DNA of 64,000 nucleotides from NCBI GenBank assembly GCA_032768795.1, contig CP136490.1:4774001-4838000 (forward strand), read 5' to 3'. The first letter of the stretch is position 1, and each line of letters opens with the position of its first letter. A program made the position numbers and the translations under genes. The notes under the pieces are model-generated. The model saw only the letters and a list, made by a program, of their open reading frames with translations, did not search any database and had not been told where the DNA came from. Below, one piece after another: positions 1 through 12,300 of the stretch. The DNA is from Tremella fuciformis. Its lineage: Eukaryota; Basidiomycota; Tremellomycetes; Tremellales; Tremellaceae.

Positions 1-2347
1 TGCAAGCATTCGTCGCTAATGGTCGACGGCTGGCCGTGTCGAACCAACCCGGTGTTCCTGGTCAACAAAGGCCACCTCCGCAAAATCGCATCGCGAACAA
101 TGTCAACGCCAGCAACGTCCGACCTCAACATGTTGTGCGACCACCCCCTGTCACTTCTCAGCCGCAGCCACTGCAGCCAGTACAACAAAATTTCGTCGCG
201 CCGTCGTCAGTCACACCGACCGTCCCGATGCGACCTGCACTCCATCAGCAGCAATCTCCAGTCCGACCGGTGCAACAACAGTCTACTTCACCTCAGGTGC
301 CAACCGTGACGGCGGACGACCCAATCGCAATCCGATGTGCTCTCGCCCAACAACAAGCTGCGAGTCACTTTCAGCAAGGGTGGGATCGTATCACCGTTCT
401 GACGGATGCCAACAATGAGCTACTACGCGCTCGTTCCGACCTGAACGCACAGATCCTTGAATTGCAGCAACAAATCGCACATCGGGACTCTATGATCCAA
501 ACAGAGAGGCAGAGAGCCACGGATACTCAGAAAGCTGCTGAGCTTCATGCTGCTCGCCAGGGAGAGGTTGCTCGCAACTCCTTGCACGTTCAAAGAGAGG
601 CGGATCTGAAGAAGATCCAAGCCTTGGAGCATAGGATCCGCCAGTTGACGCAGACGTCCGCTGAAGAAGTGCGAAAGGTCAAAGGGGACATGGACGTGAA
701 GCAAGAAGCACTCGCGAGAGATGCTCAGGAAAAGCGACAAGGCCTAGAGTCCCAGATCGAAAGCTTGAAAAGCCAACTTCAGGTCCGTCATGATTCATTC
801 TATCGCGCACAAGCTAATTTATCAGAACGGACACTCGGCCGAGGTCGCAGATCTGAAGGAGAAGTTGCAAAAACGGACCGCTATGATGACAAAGCTGCAA
901 GAGGAGAAGGAACAGGAGATTGCGGCTCTCCACGACGGATACCGCACTGACATGAACAAGTCGACAAAGAAGATCGAAGATCTCCAGGCGTCCAATGCCA
1001 AACTCGAGGCCTGGAAGGAGAGTCTTAGCAGTCAGCAGAGGAAGCTGAAAAAGGAGCTCGACGGCAAGAGCGAAGAGCTCAGATTGTCCTCCGAAAAAGT
1101 CACCAAGCTCGAATCGGAGGTGGAGGATATCACTCGTTCGATGGATTCTTTGGAGAAGGCTGAAAAGCGAGCTTCCGCTGAACAGCGAGCCGCAGTCGAG
1201 GAATTTGCCGAGGCGATGAAAGCCATGGAAGCGCATCACAAGGCTCAGTACGACGAGATCAGCGCGCAGCTGGCTGCCACCACTCAGTCTAAGGCGCAAG
1301 AGGTCGCGGAACTGTCCAGCAAGTTGAAGGAGGCACAAGCATCACTCGACAAAGTGCGCGAGGACTACGCCTCTCTGGCTAAGGAGAAAGTCGTCCTAGA
1401 GCAGTCACTCGACAGCGCCAAACAAGAGCTGGCGTCGAAGAACGCTGCAAAGGTCCCGGCCGCTGCGAGTCTGCCGTCTACGAGTCAAGCGGAGCAACCC
1501 CGATCGCAACCCGCACAAGGAGCAGCCAAGCCAAGCTGGGCTACCTCATCGGCCCCAGCCGCCACGTCTCGTGCGTTCTGTTCACCCCATATAGTATTGT
1601 TTCTGACGTATTCAGAGCCGATCGACGTCGACCGAACCAGTCGTCCCGGCAAACGTCGAGCAGAGTCTCCGCTCTTCCTCTCTGGAGACCGGCCAGATGA
1701 TGGGTCCGACGAGGAAGATGTGAGCCCGGCAAACCCGGCAAAGCGCCAGAAGCGTACCGCTCGGTCTTCCGCCATGGGTGCGCTACTTGATTTCTTCGTT
1801 GTGGATTTGACTGACTTGCTAGCGTCAGCAACGAGCACGCCTACTCACTCTTCTCGAGTGAATGACGGGCCTGCCGGAACACCGTTGCCTGCAAAGCAGA
1901 CTCTCACACAAACCGCAACCACGGTCAAGATCGAGCCGACTTCCACGCCATCGCGTGTGACCGATTCTTCCCGCAAACCCATGGATGTCGTCAACACCAA
2001 CCTGAATGTCAACGCTGTGACAGTCGACGAGGCATGGATGAAGTCGCGCCGTCACAAGTTCATCACCCGACATGACGACGGGAGAGTGTCTTGTGCCTTG
2101 TGCTCGTGCGTTGCCTGTGTTCCCTTTGCTGCTGACTCGGAAGCTGATCCGCAGAATTGGCAAGAAGGATGGCGGTGGCGGCCAGACGCCCGGGAAGGAC
2201 AGTTCCTTTCTGCCCGGGAAACCCAGCGACGAGAAGATCGACAAGCATATCATGACCGAGCATCACAGGCTGCTGCTGCGACACCGCATCAGGCGGTTGC
2301 AGCAGGGTCGAGAGCCCTGTCCGCCTGGATGGCTGAAGGAGGCGTAG
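1..2347 (+). CDS. Long coiled-coil protein with NLS and C-terminal Cys/His cluster, 5' partial
   Basis: I do not recognise the family. The reading frame is open from base 3 with no ATG before a Pro/Gln-rich N-terminus, so the start is probably upstream of the window or in an earlier exon. Introns at 783-825, 1571-1615, 1778-1822 and 2106-2154 restore one continuous frame. The order is a disordered P/Q-rich N-terminus, about 300 residues of heptad-rich Glu/Lys/Gln coiled coil, an acidic patch followed by a basic stretch (PAKRQKR, a likely nuclear localisation signal), an STP-rich linker, and a C-terminal block. That block has CALC, and HIMTEHH about 30 residues later, which could bind zinc. 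Nuclear location is inferred from the basic motif. A scaffold or DNA-repair adaptor role is possible but not shown. Confidence 0.7.
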
Positions 2348-2814
2348 GGATTTAGTGGGGGCCGACACGGCGGATGTAGCAGGGACAATGTGGGGCGTAA
2401 TGGGGGGCGTAATGGGGGAGATACATCACGACGGGTTTCGCTTAAATGTCTTCCGAATGAGAATTTGGGCGTCCTCTCAAGCATCGATTGTAGTAGTACG
2501 ACACCCCCTTGTATCTAAAACATCATGTGGTCGATTCGGCTGGCGAGCTGCGAGCTGCAAGTGCGAGTAGGCCGCGCCGAACACTCGTCGGACTGTAATT
2601 GGGATTGCACGAACGAAATCCCAAAAAAAGGCGAAGCTGGAGTGTGTCTGAGATGGTTGGGGCAGCTTTGAGGCAGCTTGTGACCAAAAAGGAAAACACC
2701 AAAAACAGCCCTCATGACCATAGATGCGCAGCGTAGTGTGTAGTATCCAGTGTCCAGCGAGAAAAGATGCAACCTATACCCTGTACCTGTACAGACATCA
2801 GACCACCCAGAAGC
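2348..2814. other. Intergenic, tail-to-tail 3' regions
   Basis: These 467 bases separate the stops of the coiled-coil gene and BRX1. They contain a short direct repeat of the type gggcgtaatgggg near 2393-2417. No further gene or RNA was recognised. Confidence 0.5.
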
Positions 2815-3925
2815 CTACGCAAAGACGCGCTTCCGACTGAGCTCGTCCTCGCCCAGCTCCTCGCGCTGGCGCTTCCGCCGCTCCTCCCGCCCCCCTTCGC
2901 CCGCCTTGCGCACCCGATACTTGGCACCCTGGTCCTTCTTGACCGACGCGCGGACCGACGCGGGCGAGACAAACTCCGAGTTGGCGTACACGGTGGGCCC
3001 GCCGAATGCGCCCTCGAATATCCGGATGGGCGTGAGGACGAAGCGCGGGCCGATCTCGACGAGCGCCGGCTGCGGCTTGCCCTTTGCAGCGGCGGCGCTG
3101 CCGGAGGAGGATGAGGAGGGGAGGGGGTCTTTGTGGATGATTTGGTAGGTCCGGAACCAGATTTTGCCGTCGAGCACGGAGAAGAGCAGGATGTGGTCGA
3201 TGAATGGTTTGAGCCGCCGCGAGGTCTTTGGGACTGAGAAGACCTAGGGCAGGGTCAGCTTTGCTGCCCTGCTCTGCTCGGCGCTGCTCGGCGCTGATCG
3301 GCGCTGATCGACAGCGCCCGCCTGGCGGCGTGCGAGGACGCGACTCACATGCGCCAGCATCTCGCGCATGAGCGCCCACTCCTCTCCCTCCTCCCAGCTC
3401 TTATCAAACACACACAGCCCGCGACTGCCCTTGAGACAGTTGCCCGTCATCTTGAGCTCGTCCATCGTGTGCAGGTTCTGCACGTGGAACTTTGCGCTGG
3501 GGCCGTTGGGCGTGCGCGCGACCCACATGTACAGGTCGGCGTGCCGGCGCGCCTCGAGGTAGATCGCGTTGGAGCACGAGTGCAGGTCGGCGAGCTCGTT
3601 GATGAGGTGTAGGGAGGATTTCGAGTCGAGCTTGGCGTCTGGCATGAGCAAAGCCCTCGCCACCGCACACCTTGCTTCCTCCCCGACGAGCTCCTCCTGC
3701 GGAGGAGCACTCACCCTTCTTCGTATGTGGCAACAGCGCCTCGAGATCCCCCATCAGGTGCCGCATCCGCTGTGTGACCCCCCGCGAGCAAAGCATCAAC
3801 ACCTTGTCTTTCCGTGGCGCCGACTTCGGCCTCGACGAGCTCGTCTCGCCCGCATCGTCCTCGACGGCTCTCGACTTGCCCTTGTCCTTGGCGATGGCCT
3901 GGGTGGCCTTGAGCGCAGATGCCAT
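2815..3925 (-). CDS. BRX1: Ribosome biogenesis protein BRX1 (Brix domain)
   Basis: This is a nucleolar protein of the Brix superfamily, needed for assembly of the 60S ribosomal subunit. Three exons (3715-3925, 3349-3638, 2815-3243) give a 309-residue protein, the usual BRX1 length. The start follows the family pattern: a short Lys-rich leader, then KVLMLCSRGVTQRMRHLM at about residues 40-57. The Brix core follows, with LHTMDELKMTGNCLKGSR, VFDKSW and the strand around FVLTPIRIFEGAFGG. The C-terminus is basic (RKRQREE). Intron phases 1 and 0 are consistent with both splice sites. The gene lies head-to-tail with the glycosyltransferase-like gene, whose 3' end is within 270 bases of this start. 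Confidence 0.95.
3271..3310. repeat. 10-bp tandem repeat inside BRX1 intron 2
   Basis: Four consecutive 10-base units read gctctgctcg, gcgctgctcg, gcgctgatcg, gcgctgatcg. They lie entirely within the 105-nt second intron of BRX1 (3244-3348), the longest intron of that gene. Replication slippage is the simplest explanation. Confidence 0.8.
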
Positions 3926-4075
3926 CGTCAGAAGAGTATAGAGTGTTCACCGGACACAAAATTCTGTCGCTCTGAAACGCGGCCTGCCGGCTCAAATCTC
4001 GAAATTTTAACTGGGAGGCCTGATTAAGTCCCGTCCATACTGGGTGAGATGCTACATATGGCGTATGTCTACAGC

Positions 4076-4084
4076 TATATATAT
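4076..4084 (-). promoter_or_regulatory. Possible TATA element upstream of BRX1
   Basis: An alternating TA run (tatatatat) lies about 150 bases upstream of the BRX1 start, in the short gap between BRX1 and the 3' end of its neighbour. The distance and AT-richness fit a fungal core promoter, but nothing else supports it. Confidence 0.25.
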
Positions 4085-4195
4085 CTTGTGCAAGATGGCG
4101 TGCGGCCCCGGGCGGCGCGGTATATACAGCTCGGCAGGTATATTGTGCAGGGTATACAGTATTGGCTTGTTGACTTCTGACTCGTGATGATCTTC

Positions 4196-6659
4196 TCACC
4201 CTTCTGACCCCCTGTACGGCCCGTTCGATGAGCACCACGGTCTGCGCCGAATCAGCTTGATCACATTTGGCAAAGACTTAGACTCACGGCCTCCACGCCC
4301 CGTCCCCTCCCGACCAGTATGTCCGGCACCGCAGGGAAAAGCCATACGGCAACCAGTACCCGCGGCTGCCCTGCCTGTGCGCATCGACCATCTCGAGCAT
4401 GTCCGAGACCTTCTTGGTCGTCGTCAGATGCCCTCGCGCGTATGCAAAAGCGTCCATGGCCATCTGATGAAGCTTTTCCGGTCTGTCGAGGTACTTTTGC
4501 AGCTCCTCGTGGACTCGCTCGATCGACCATGTCGGCTTGAGGACGATCGTGAACTTGGACAAGGCCTCTTCGTGCTCGGTTGGCAGGTCGGCGGCGACAA
4601 CACAACCGCTGAGAAACGCTTGGGCGTACTTGCGGATCATCTTCCGCTCGAGACTTGCGTCGAAAACGCAGATCCGCGACTCGCGCATGCCCCTGGCAAA
4701 GTCTTCCCGGGTTCGCAGGTGGTTCTGGTAGTACTCGTGATTGGGCTCGTACGTCTCGAGAGGCTGATTGCGCGCCTGGTCGGAGGGCCAGATGACATAG
4801 CCGGGATGCTCGTGCCGATGAATGATTGGATCGGGGAGGGAAGGGTTCGCTTCGTGCCGATGGTGGTAGTCGGAGATGGCAGTGCGTATGGGGTAGACTG
4901 ATAGTCAGCAGAGATTCACGGTAGGGACGATGATGCTTACACGACCCGTCAAAGCCAAACATCTTGGCATCGGCTGTCTTGTTTCCCCACGGAACAGGGA
5001 AAAAGTCCCACTCGTTGCCCTGTTTATCAGAAACTGACCTCTGGTTGCCCTAGTACCACTGACAGTATCCGGGCTATGTCCAAACAGGCCCATCGTCCAG
5101 CTGGGAAACTTCTCGCGGACCTTGTCAAAGTCGAATATCTCCCGCAGCTCGAAAGCGTACTTTGACACGGTGATATTGTTGGCGAGAGGATACCACTCCT
5201 TCATGCAGCGCAACTCGTGGCAATCTCCCAGTTGCCTACTGTCAGCCATCGCTTCGACTTCCAAGGTGATACGCACTGCACAAGGAGAGAGCCGCAATCG
5301 AGAGCATCAACAAGCGGGTCGTTCTGCTTGAATATGTCACTGGGTGTCAGGAGCCGGATCGAGTACGACAAACTAAGCTCACGAGATGGTCCAGACAAGG
5401 TCGAAAGTCGTCGACGAGCACTCCTTCACGTCCTCGGTAGGCCATTCCGGCTTCTCCCAGACCGGCTGCTCCTCCTCGACCATCATCGGCGGTGCGTTCG
5501 GGGCCCGTGTAGTCTCTGCAAAGGTGCTCCACCACTCTCGTTGAGCCATCTTCCCACGGCCCAGCTCTGCTCGACGCTGATCATCCTCCCAGTCTCTCTT
5601 CGACGCCTCGAGCTGAGCTATCCTATGTGCGCGACGCCGGACGTTGGCGGACAAAGGCAGCGCACGGTCCCAGCCCGCCCACCCAGGACCCCAAACATCG
5701 ACAATGGTATTCGGATGTCGCATAGCGGCTGTGTCTCAGTAGGCATCTAGAGAGAGGGTAGATGAACGCACCATCGACGATCTCGTATGTGTGCGTGTTC
5801 ATCCTCTCGAGATAGTCGGTGTAGTCTGCCATCAGCCGCCTCTCGCAGGACCAGAGAGAGGGCGCTTACCCGTCAGGAAGAGGACACGCTTGCGCTGGCT
5901 CTCCGGTACCGGCACGGGCACATGATCCCATGGGCTCTTGCCAACTGCGTCCGAGCTGCCCCACCAGTCCGGCCAGTGGTCCTCGACCTCCTTGGCAAGG
6001 TCTACCTCCGTCTGCAGGCTCCAGCCCTGCTCCTCCCCACCCCGCTGCGAGCGAGGCAGCAGGCGCCTCTGCTCGACCATCGCATCCTGCAGCTCTTTCC
6101 TGCGGCGCTTCTCGTACACCCTGCGCACCTCACGCACGTCCAGCCCGCCCAGGCGAGACCACACGGCCGCGCTCGGATCGCGCAGCTCGTCCGCCGCACG
6201 CGCCCTGTGGATGGTGACCTCGCGCATCAGCATGAGCGCCAGGACGGGGATGCTGAGCGCGAGGACAAGCGTGACGAGCCTGCGGCGCGCAAAGCTGTTG
6301 AGCGGGGTGGAGGAGCGTCGGCGCTGGCGCAGGTATCCGAGGCTGAGGGGGTAGGGCGAGTGCGCGTGGGTGTGGGAGGAGCTGGAAGGGGGGAAGCGGG
6401 GGTGGAAGGTGCTGCTCGACGTGTGCGTCGTGGTCATGGTCATGGTGCATGTCGACGAGCTGGAAGTGGCGCTTGTCGAGCCCTCCGAGTCGGACGAGGA
6501 AGAAGATGAGGACGTGCGGGAGGGCGGGAGGGCGTGCAGTGTCCCGCGCGGTGATGAACGCGGGCTGGCTCGTCGTGATTGTGGCCGTGGTGTTGGCCGA
6601 TGTGGGTGGGAGGGCGGCCAAACGTCGTAACCCGTCGGGATGGTAGGTGAGGTGGGCAT
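4196..6659 (-). CDS. Type II membrane protein with CgeB-like (GT1-type) glycosyltransferase domain
   Basis: Eight exons were traced base by base: 5870-6659, 5772-5825, 5383-5728, 5277-5339, 5064-5235, 4941-5019, 4288-4897 and 4196-4241. All intron phases agree and the protein is 719 residues. The N-terminal ~125 residues are Ser/Thr/Pro-rich and cytosolic-looking. One membrane segment follows (about 129-148, LVTLVLALSIPVLALMLM), then a lumenal domain. The C-terminal part carries RICVFDASLERKMIRKYAQAF and SGCVVAADLPTEHEEAL, which resemble the glycosyl-transferase group 1 / CgeB-like fold, and ends in YGFSLRCRTYWSG and a Trp/Pro/Cys tail. The tail needs the last small exon, which the ORF alone would miss. 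A Golgi glycosylation or wall/capsule polymer role is inferred from topology and fold; donor and acceptor are unknown. Confidence 0.8.
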
Positions 6660-7390
6660 GTTGGATGCGGGCGCATCGGCGGGTCGCGTGCTGCTTCAGC
6701 TATTGTGCATCGAGGTGCGGGGCGGGGCCAGAGGCGGGATGCCAAGAGCTGCTAGTCCACCGCCAAAGGACTTCTACTGCAGTGGTGCTGTCGTGTATGA
6801 GTACAATGAAACGCGAATGCAAAGCCAATGCAGTGGTGATGGACAAGGAGGAGTGTGAAAGTTTGGCTTGGTACAGCCTTGGCACTCCTCTCAGAAGACA
6901 GACGTCGTAAGGGTCCCCTTTATCCTCCGCGTCCCCTCCATCCCTGACCGCATCCGTCTCTCGTCTTTGAAGCTTGACTTCTTCATGCATCGCAGCATCG
7001 CAGCATGCATCCTCACCTCGCTCGCAGCACAGCCTATTTCGGTACACGCCGCAGCGACCCACGGCCTACGGGCATCTCTCATGTGATAGAAGCGCAGCAT
7101 GAGCTCCGGTGAGATAGGAATGCAAGTTTCAAAAGTACACGGCCGACCAGGGCCAAGGGGCAAGGGGGCATCCGAGAGAAAGGCTCCGAAGGCCGATAGG
7201 CGGGTGATAGAGTACGCCTCTGCCGTCATGCCGCCCGAGAGATCACACGACTACCAAAGACACACGCAGCCTCTTCTTTTGATGTTTCAGGAAAAACAAA
7301 CTGCCGACGGCCGATGACCCGACCGGTTCTCCCGCAGCCACCCCCTCTCTCTCGCAGCCTCATGACGTGGCATGATCGACAACACCTATG
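6660..7390. other. Intergenic region, promoter of the glycosyltransferase-like gene and 3' side of BCS1
   Basis: This 731-base gap holds only short, mutually overlapping ORFs without codon bias or recognisable motifs. It should contain the promoter and 5' UTR of the gene ending at 6659 and the 3' UTR of BCS1. No RNA gene was recognised. Confidence 0.5.
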
Positions 7391-9107
7391 TTATACTACT
7401 CGCGCGCGACACAACCCCTCGACGCCCTCGACAGCCTCCCTAGCACTCGTACGGATGAACAACCCCTGCAGGCTCGCCATGCTCACGTACCTCCCTCGCG
7501 CCTTTTGCTCATCCACCATCCTGCTGACGCGCTCGCCCAGCTGCGCCACCTCTGCATCAGGCGAGTCGCCGCCGTAAAACTTGACAAACAGGCGCTGGGC
7601 CTGCTCGCCCGCCGCGTCGTCCAGCAGCTCCTGCACGTCCACGCGGCCGGGCCGGATGAGCGCCGGGTCAAGCTTGGCAAAGTGGTTGGTCGTCATGAAG
7701 ATGACCCGCTCCTCGCTCGACGCGACGCCGTCCAGCGCGTTGAGCAGGCCGGAAAAGGTGACAGAGCCCTTGAAGCCGTCCTCGGACGTCTGCGCACGCC
7801 GGTTGAACGCCGAGTCGATATCCTCCAGCAGGACAAAGCTGCGTTCCGGCACGAGGCCGAGCAGGTGGTTGAGCTTGTCATCGGTGAGGCCGCGCTCCGA
7901 GAGATTGAGCAGGCAGATGTTGTACGACAGCGCACCCGCCAGGGCCTGGATGAACGACGTTTTGCCCGAGCCGGGCGGGCCGTGCAGGAGGTATCCCCGG
8001 CGATAGGGGATGCCGCGCTCCGCGTACCACTTGCCCCTGCCCAGGAAACCGCGCAGGTCGTGCTCGATGCGCTCGGAGATGCCTTGGGCAAGCACGACCG
8101 ACGGCAGCTCGCGTTTCCGCCTCGGCTTGCCGAACGGCCGCCACTCGACGCCCCACGCGGTGTAGACGACCGTCTTGCCCTCGGTGCTCTTCTCAGCGAG
8201 CGTGCGTGCCTCAGAGAGCAAGACGGGAAAGAGGTGTCGGCAGGATGAGAGGGTCGTGAGAGTGAGCGTCTCCCACGGCGAGCCGGAATGGAGGTCCATA
8301 AGCTTGGCATCGCGCTCCCGTTTGACCTGCGGTCAGCCTCCACGCTTGAATAGGTAATGGAGTGCCCACCTGGAACCACGCGCCTTTGTACTTGAAGTAA
8401 TGCGTGCCGGGTCCTGGGACGAGGTTGAAGACGGCCTCGCTACTGCCGTTCTCGTGCTGCTTGTACGTGGTCTCCACGGCGAGCTCGTGACTGCGAAGCG
8501 CGACGGATTTGCCTTTCCACCATGAGGAGGGTGGGTTCGGGGCGGGGGGTGGGGTGGGGGCGACTGGGGGACTCGAGGAAGCAGAACCCGGCTGAAGCTG
8601 AGGCTGAGGCGCCCGGGCCGCCATCCACTCCAAGAACCAAGGGTAGGCTCTATCTTTACTCGGGATCTCGAGCGAGACGAGCATGCGGCGCTGCGCGAAT
8701 GTCGAGCCGAGCGTCACGCCGCGCCGCATGACGGTCAGGACGACGCCGATACCCTGGGGTCAGCCGGGTGCGGCTGGAAAAGCAGTGGGAGGGGGAGAGG
8801 GTTGAGAGGGGGAGGGGTTGGAGGACGCACCATGAGACCCGCGCCGGCGGAAAAGTACGGGCTACACATGAGTGTCGTGCATGATAATCATAGTGCGAGA
8901 GACCTACTTGTCCGCCATCATCCGGCTGATGAAGCTTTCCGAGTCGGCTCGACCGGTCGAGGTAGGCGGGGAAGGAGGGGGGGTAGGACGAGGGAGGGTG
9001 GACGGGCCTGCTTCTGGCATCTCGGGCGGCGCATGTAGTGAAGTATCGGACGAACTGGAGTGTCCAGACTGCTGTTGCTGTTGAGATGCGGGGCGCGGGC
9101 GAAACAT
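7391..9107 (-). CDS. BCS1: Mitochondrial chaperone BCS1, AAA ATPase
   Basis: BCS1 is an inner-membrane AAA protein that translocates the folded Rieske protein and inserts it into complex III. Exons 8908-9107, 8831-8861, 8370-8753 and 7391-8326 join in consistent phase to give 516 residues; yeast Bcs1 is about 450. The transmembrane segment spans the exon 2/3 junction (NPYFSAGAGLM then GIGVVLTVM). The BCS1-specific region follows, then Walker A GPPGSGKT (near residue 321), Walker B FVLLEDID, and the arginine-finger region MTTNHFAKLDPALIRPGR. The N-terminus is unusual: about 60 residues with a Gln run and Pro-rich stretches before the membrane segment. An in-frame ATG at 9161 would add 18 residues, so the start is the least certain part. 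Confidence 0.93.
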
Positions 9108-9364
9108 CGTGTTCAAGCTGGATGACCTCGCACAAGTCAAGACTGAGGAATGGATGGCCAACGGACCACCGACTTTTTGGATCGCCCACTGATCCGGACT
9201 TTCGGATCCGACGATGAATTAGCTAAGTATTGTGGCCGAATCATGCATGTCTACATCTTGTAGTGATCGTAAAACCTCGTCCCGGAGCACTGCACCCTCC
9301 CCCACACCCCACCTCCTCATGCTTTGATGGCTTTTTGTGAGATTGTCACCTTGTCACCTACCGG

Positions 9365-12300
9365 TCAGCCCTGGTCAATGCAAGCTAACAGAGACCCACC
9401 CAGTGACAATGCGATACCCTGCGACTTGGCACGTAGTCTGACGTGTCCGCTCAAGCCTTTACCGTCCTCTGCCAGCTCGATGGAGCAATTTGCCAGAGCA
9501 TCTTCGCCAAATAGACTACGTGCGGCCAAATTGGCACTCAAATATTGGCAGTCACCCTCGAGTGCAGCATCGGGTGTCAAGCACATCATGTTGGTCGACT
9601 TGACCAAGTGGTCCAGGAACGCGCGAAGATCTGTCATTGGCGAGTTGACGGCCACCTTGTTCTCCCATTCAAACTCTGTCCACAGAGAGCGGAACTACCT
9701 GTTAGCAAATATGAGAGCGTGTCCATAGAGACTGACTTGAGACTCTGGAACATAGTTTGGCTGCACAAAGGACAGGATGTCGCAGTGAATGTCGTTCATC
9801 ACGATGTTGACAGAAGCGTCGGCAGCGCCCTGCTTGTCATACACAATGTTGCCAAATACGACGCCTGACAGTCAGCCATGTCTCAGCCCGAGCATGGACG
9901 ACAGACCTGTTTCTGTTGACGAGACTTTGATGGTAGCCGCGATGTGGTGGAAGCCATGCGGGCCAAGGGTATGTGGAGCAGGTCGCTCTACAAGCTTGAG
10001 GTCGCCCAAGGTTGCAAACTCCACCGTCAAGTTTTGCATGGTCTCAGTAGTTTGGTTGACGATGAGGACATCTGAATGTCAGCGCCAGGTCTGGTTGTCC
10101 CAGTGCCACCCTCACCGAGCAGCACATCAAATGCCTGAATGGTGACGACTGCCTCGGCATATACTGGGTCAGAGAAGCCTACTGTTTCAGCGCCGCTTTT
10201 GCAGGATCCAGTAAGCTCACCAGTCAGTTGCACTATTCTCGACAGCTTCGATACAAAGTCCTCCTGCACCTCTGCTCCAGTCGCTCGGACCACATCATAG
10301 TCCAGCTTCTAGTCAGCAAATTCCATGTCGCTGCCCTATCACTCACGTCATCCGCGTCACCGCCAGCGGTCTTCTTCGAGAGATGACTGAAGGAGATCAA
10401 GTCGTCCACTTGCACAGTGGTCTTCTTGCTCTCCTTCTCCTTCTTCGCCTGTGCCTTCTTCTCCTCGTTCTTGACCATCTTGGCATACGCTGCCTTGGTG
10501 TCTTCCAGGAACACCTTGTTCATGACGCCCATCCCTTGCAGCTGCGCCAACGTCTCAATGCAGTTCATGATGCGCTCTTGTGAGTCTTCGTCTATCGGTA
10601 CCGCCGAGAACTTGGACTGCCCGACTCGAATGACCGAGGTCATGATCAAGATTGATTCCGCTCGTAGCGCATTGACAGCTTGTGCGTCTGACTGTGCCTC
10701 AGAGAAGCGCATTACCAGTTTCGTGAGTGTCGCTGCAAGAACCGAGCCAGTGAAGAAGTCGCCACCGAGAATGAGAGCCCGTAATGGTGGTTTAGCGGCG
10801 GATCGAACCTGCTCCAAACGCGCAGCCGCGGCGTTCGAGGTGTAGACTGTCTCTGTCGCGTACGTACCGTCCGCCAGAACACGAGTGGTGGTGATAGCTT
10901 TGGGTTGATCCGCCGGCTTCTCTGGTGTCTCGTCGGCCGCTTCCGCCTCATCCAGCAATCTTTGCTCCGAGGCCAGAATAGGGATCTCGCCAATGACTTT
11001 GCGGAGTTCGAAAATTGCTCGTTTGATGTCTGATGCCCCGGTGCAGTACTCGCCCACAATCCACATAGCGCCCCGGAAGACTTTCCCAGACTTGATCTCG
11101 GAGAACGTAGCGATAAGCTTCTCCGTAATTGCTGGGCGAAGATCCGGGAACTTCTCGACAACTTCTCGGACAAATGCGATTACGTCCACTGCTGAAGGAT
11201 TGTTGTTGTCGCCCAAGAAGTCCATAAGGACGTAGACAACGTTGGCGGCAACTTCCGAGAATTTGATGGCGCAGGAGTGTATTGACTGAATGAGGAGTTG
11301 GCGGTACTCGAGGTTCTGATTCTCAGCTTCGCGGCGCGTCCGACTGAGAGGGAACTGACTTTGTCGTATTCTTGCTCCATTGTGCTCTGCAATTGCTTCT
11401 TAAGGAATAAGACCACATCCTCGACGTTCCGGCTGGTCACCATCTCCAGAGCAACTCCCAATGCTTTTCGCTTCACCTCCATATCGGGGCTGACATATGA
11501 GCGCGGCGCAACCAGTAAGTAAAGGCGTGCTCACCTCGACAGGACCTTGAGAATGTCCATGACCATGCTGTCCAACACGTGCTCGTGCTTTGCCCGAAGA
11601 GCATCGAAGCGATTCAGCACGATCAACTTGACATTGTTGTCTGCTTCTTTGACGATCAACTCTGCAAAGGCTACTGCAGCAGCTAGCGTGTCAGCTTTGG
11701 AGGTTATGAGGCGAAAATAGGCTACCTTTTACAGCTGCAGGGTTCTGTGTCAAAGTGGTCAAGCTGACGGCTGCCTCATATTTGACGGCATGAGACGCAG
11801 AGTTGAGCAACTCGAAGATACAACGAATCCACTTCGCCTGACCGGTCAGCTTGTTTGGATGATTGTTGTCCCGAAGCTGACCCGGTGCCCTCCTTCTGTC
11901 TTGGCCTCCTTACGAACCAGCTCGATGACAGCCATCTGCAACAACTCGTCCATGCCGCCGATCTGGTCAAAGTTGTTGAGTAGATACCGCACAGCGGTTG
12001 GCTGAGAGATGTTGCAGAGAGTGACGAAGGCATTGCGCTTGCAAGTAGAATCAGATTCCTGTATCGTCAGCAAGTGGCTATGCTCGGTGCCAACCGAAGG
12101 CTTACTGCTGCGAGGAAGGTGTCAAGAAGCTCCGGCGCATCCGGAATGAGGTGCTCGTGATCTTGGTAGATGGAGTACACGGCGAAGACTGCATTCTTGC
12201 GGACGAAGGAGTGGCGGTGTTCCTGATGTGTTAGTCAAGACTAGCTCTTGCTGAGCTGCACTCACCAAACACGAGCGGACTGTGGGCACCAATGGCTCCA

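Noticed and set aside
36..38. GTG as start of the first coiled-coil protein
   Set aside because: Fungal nuclear genes start at ATG. The frame is open to the left edge, so the gene is treated as 5' partial.
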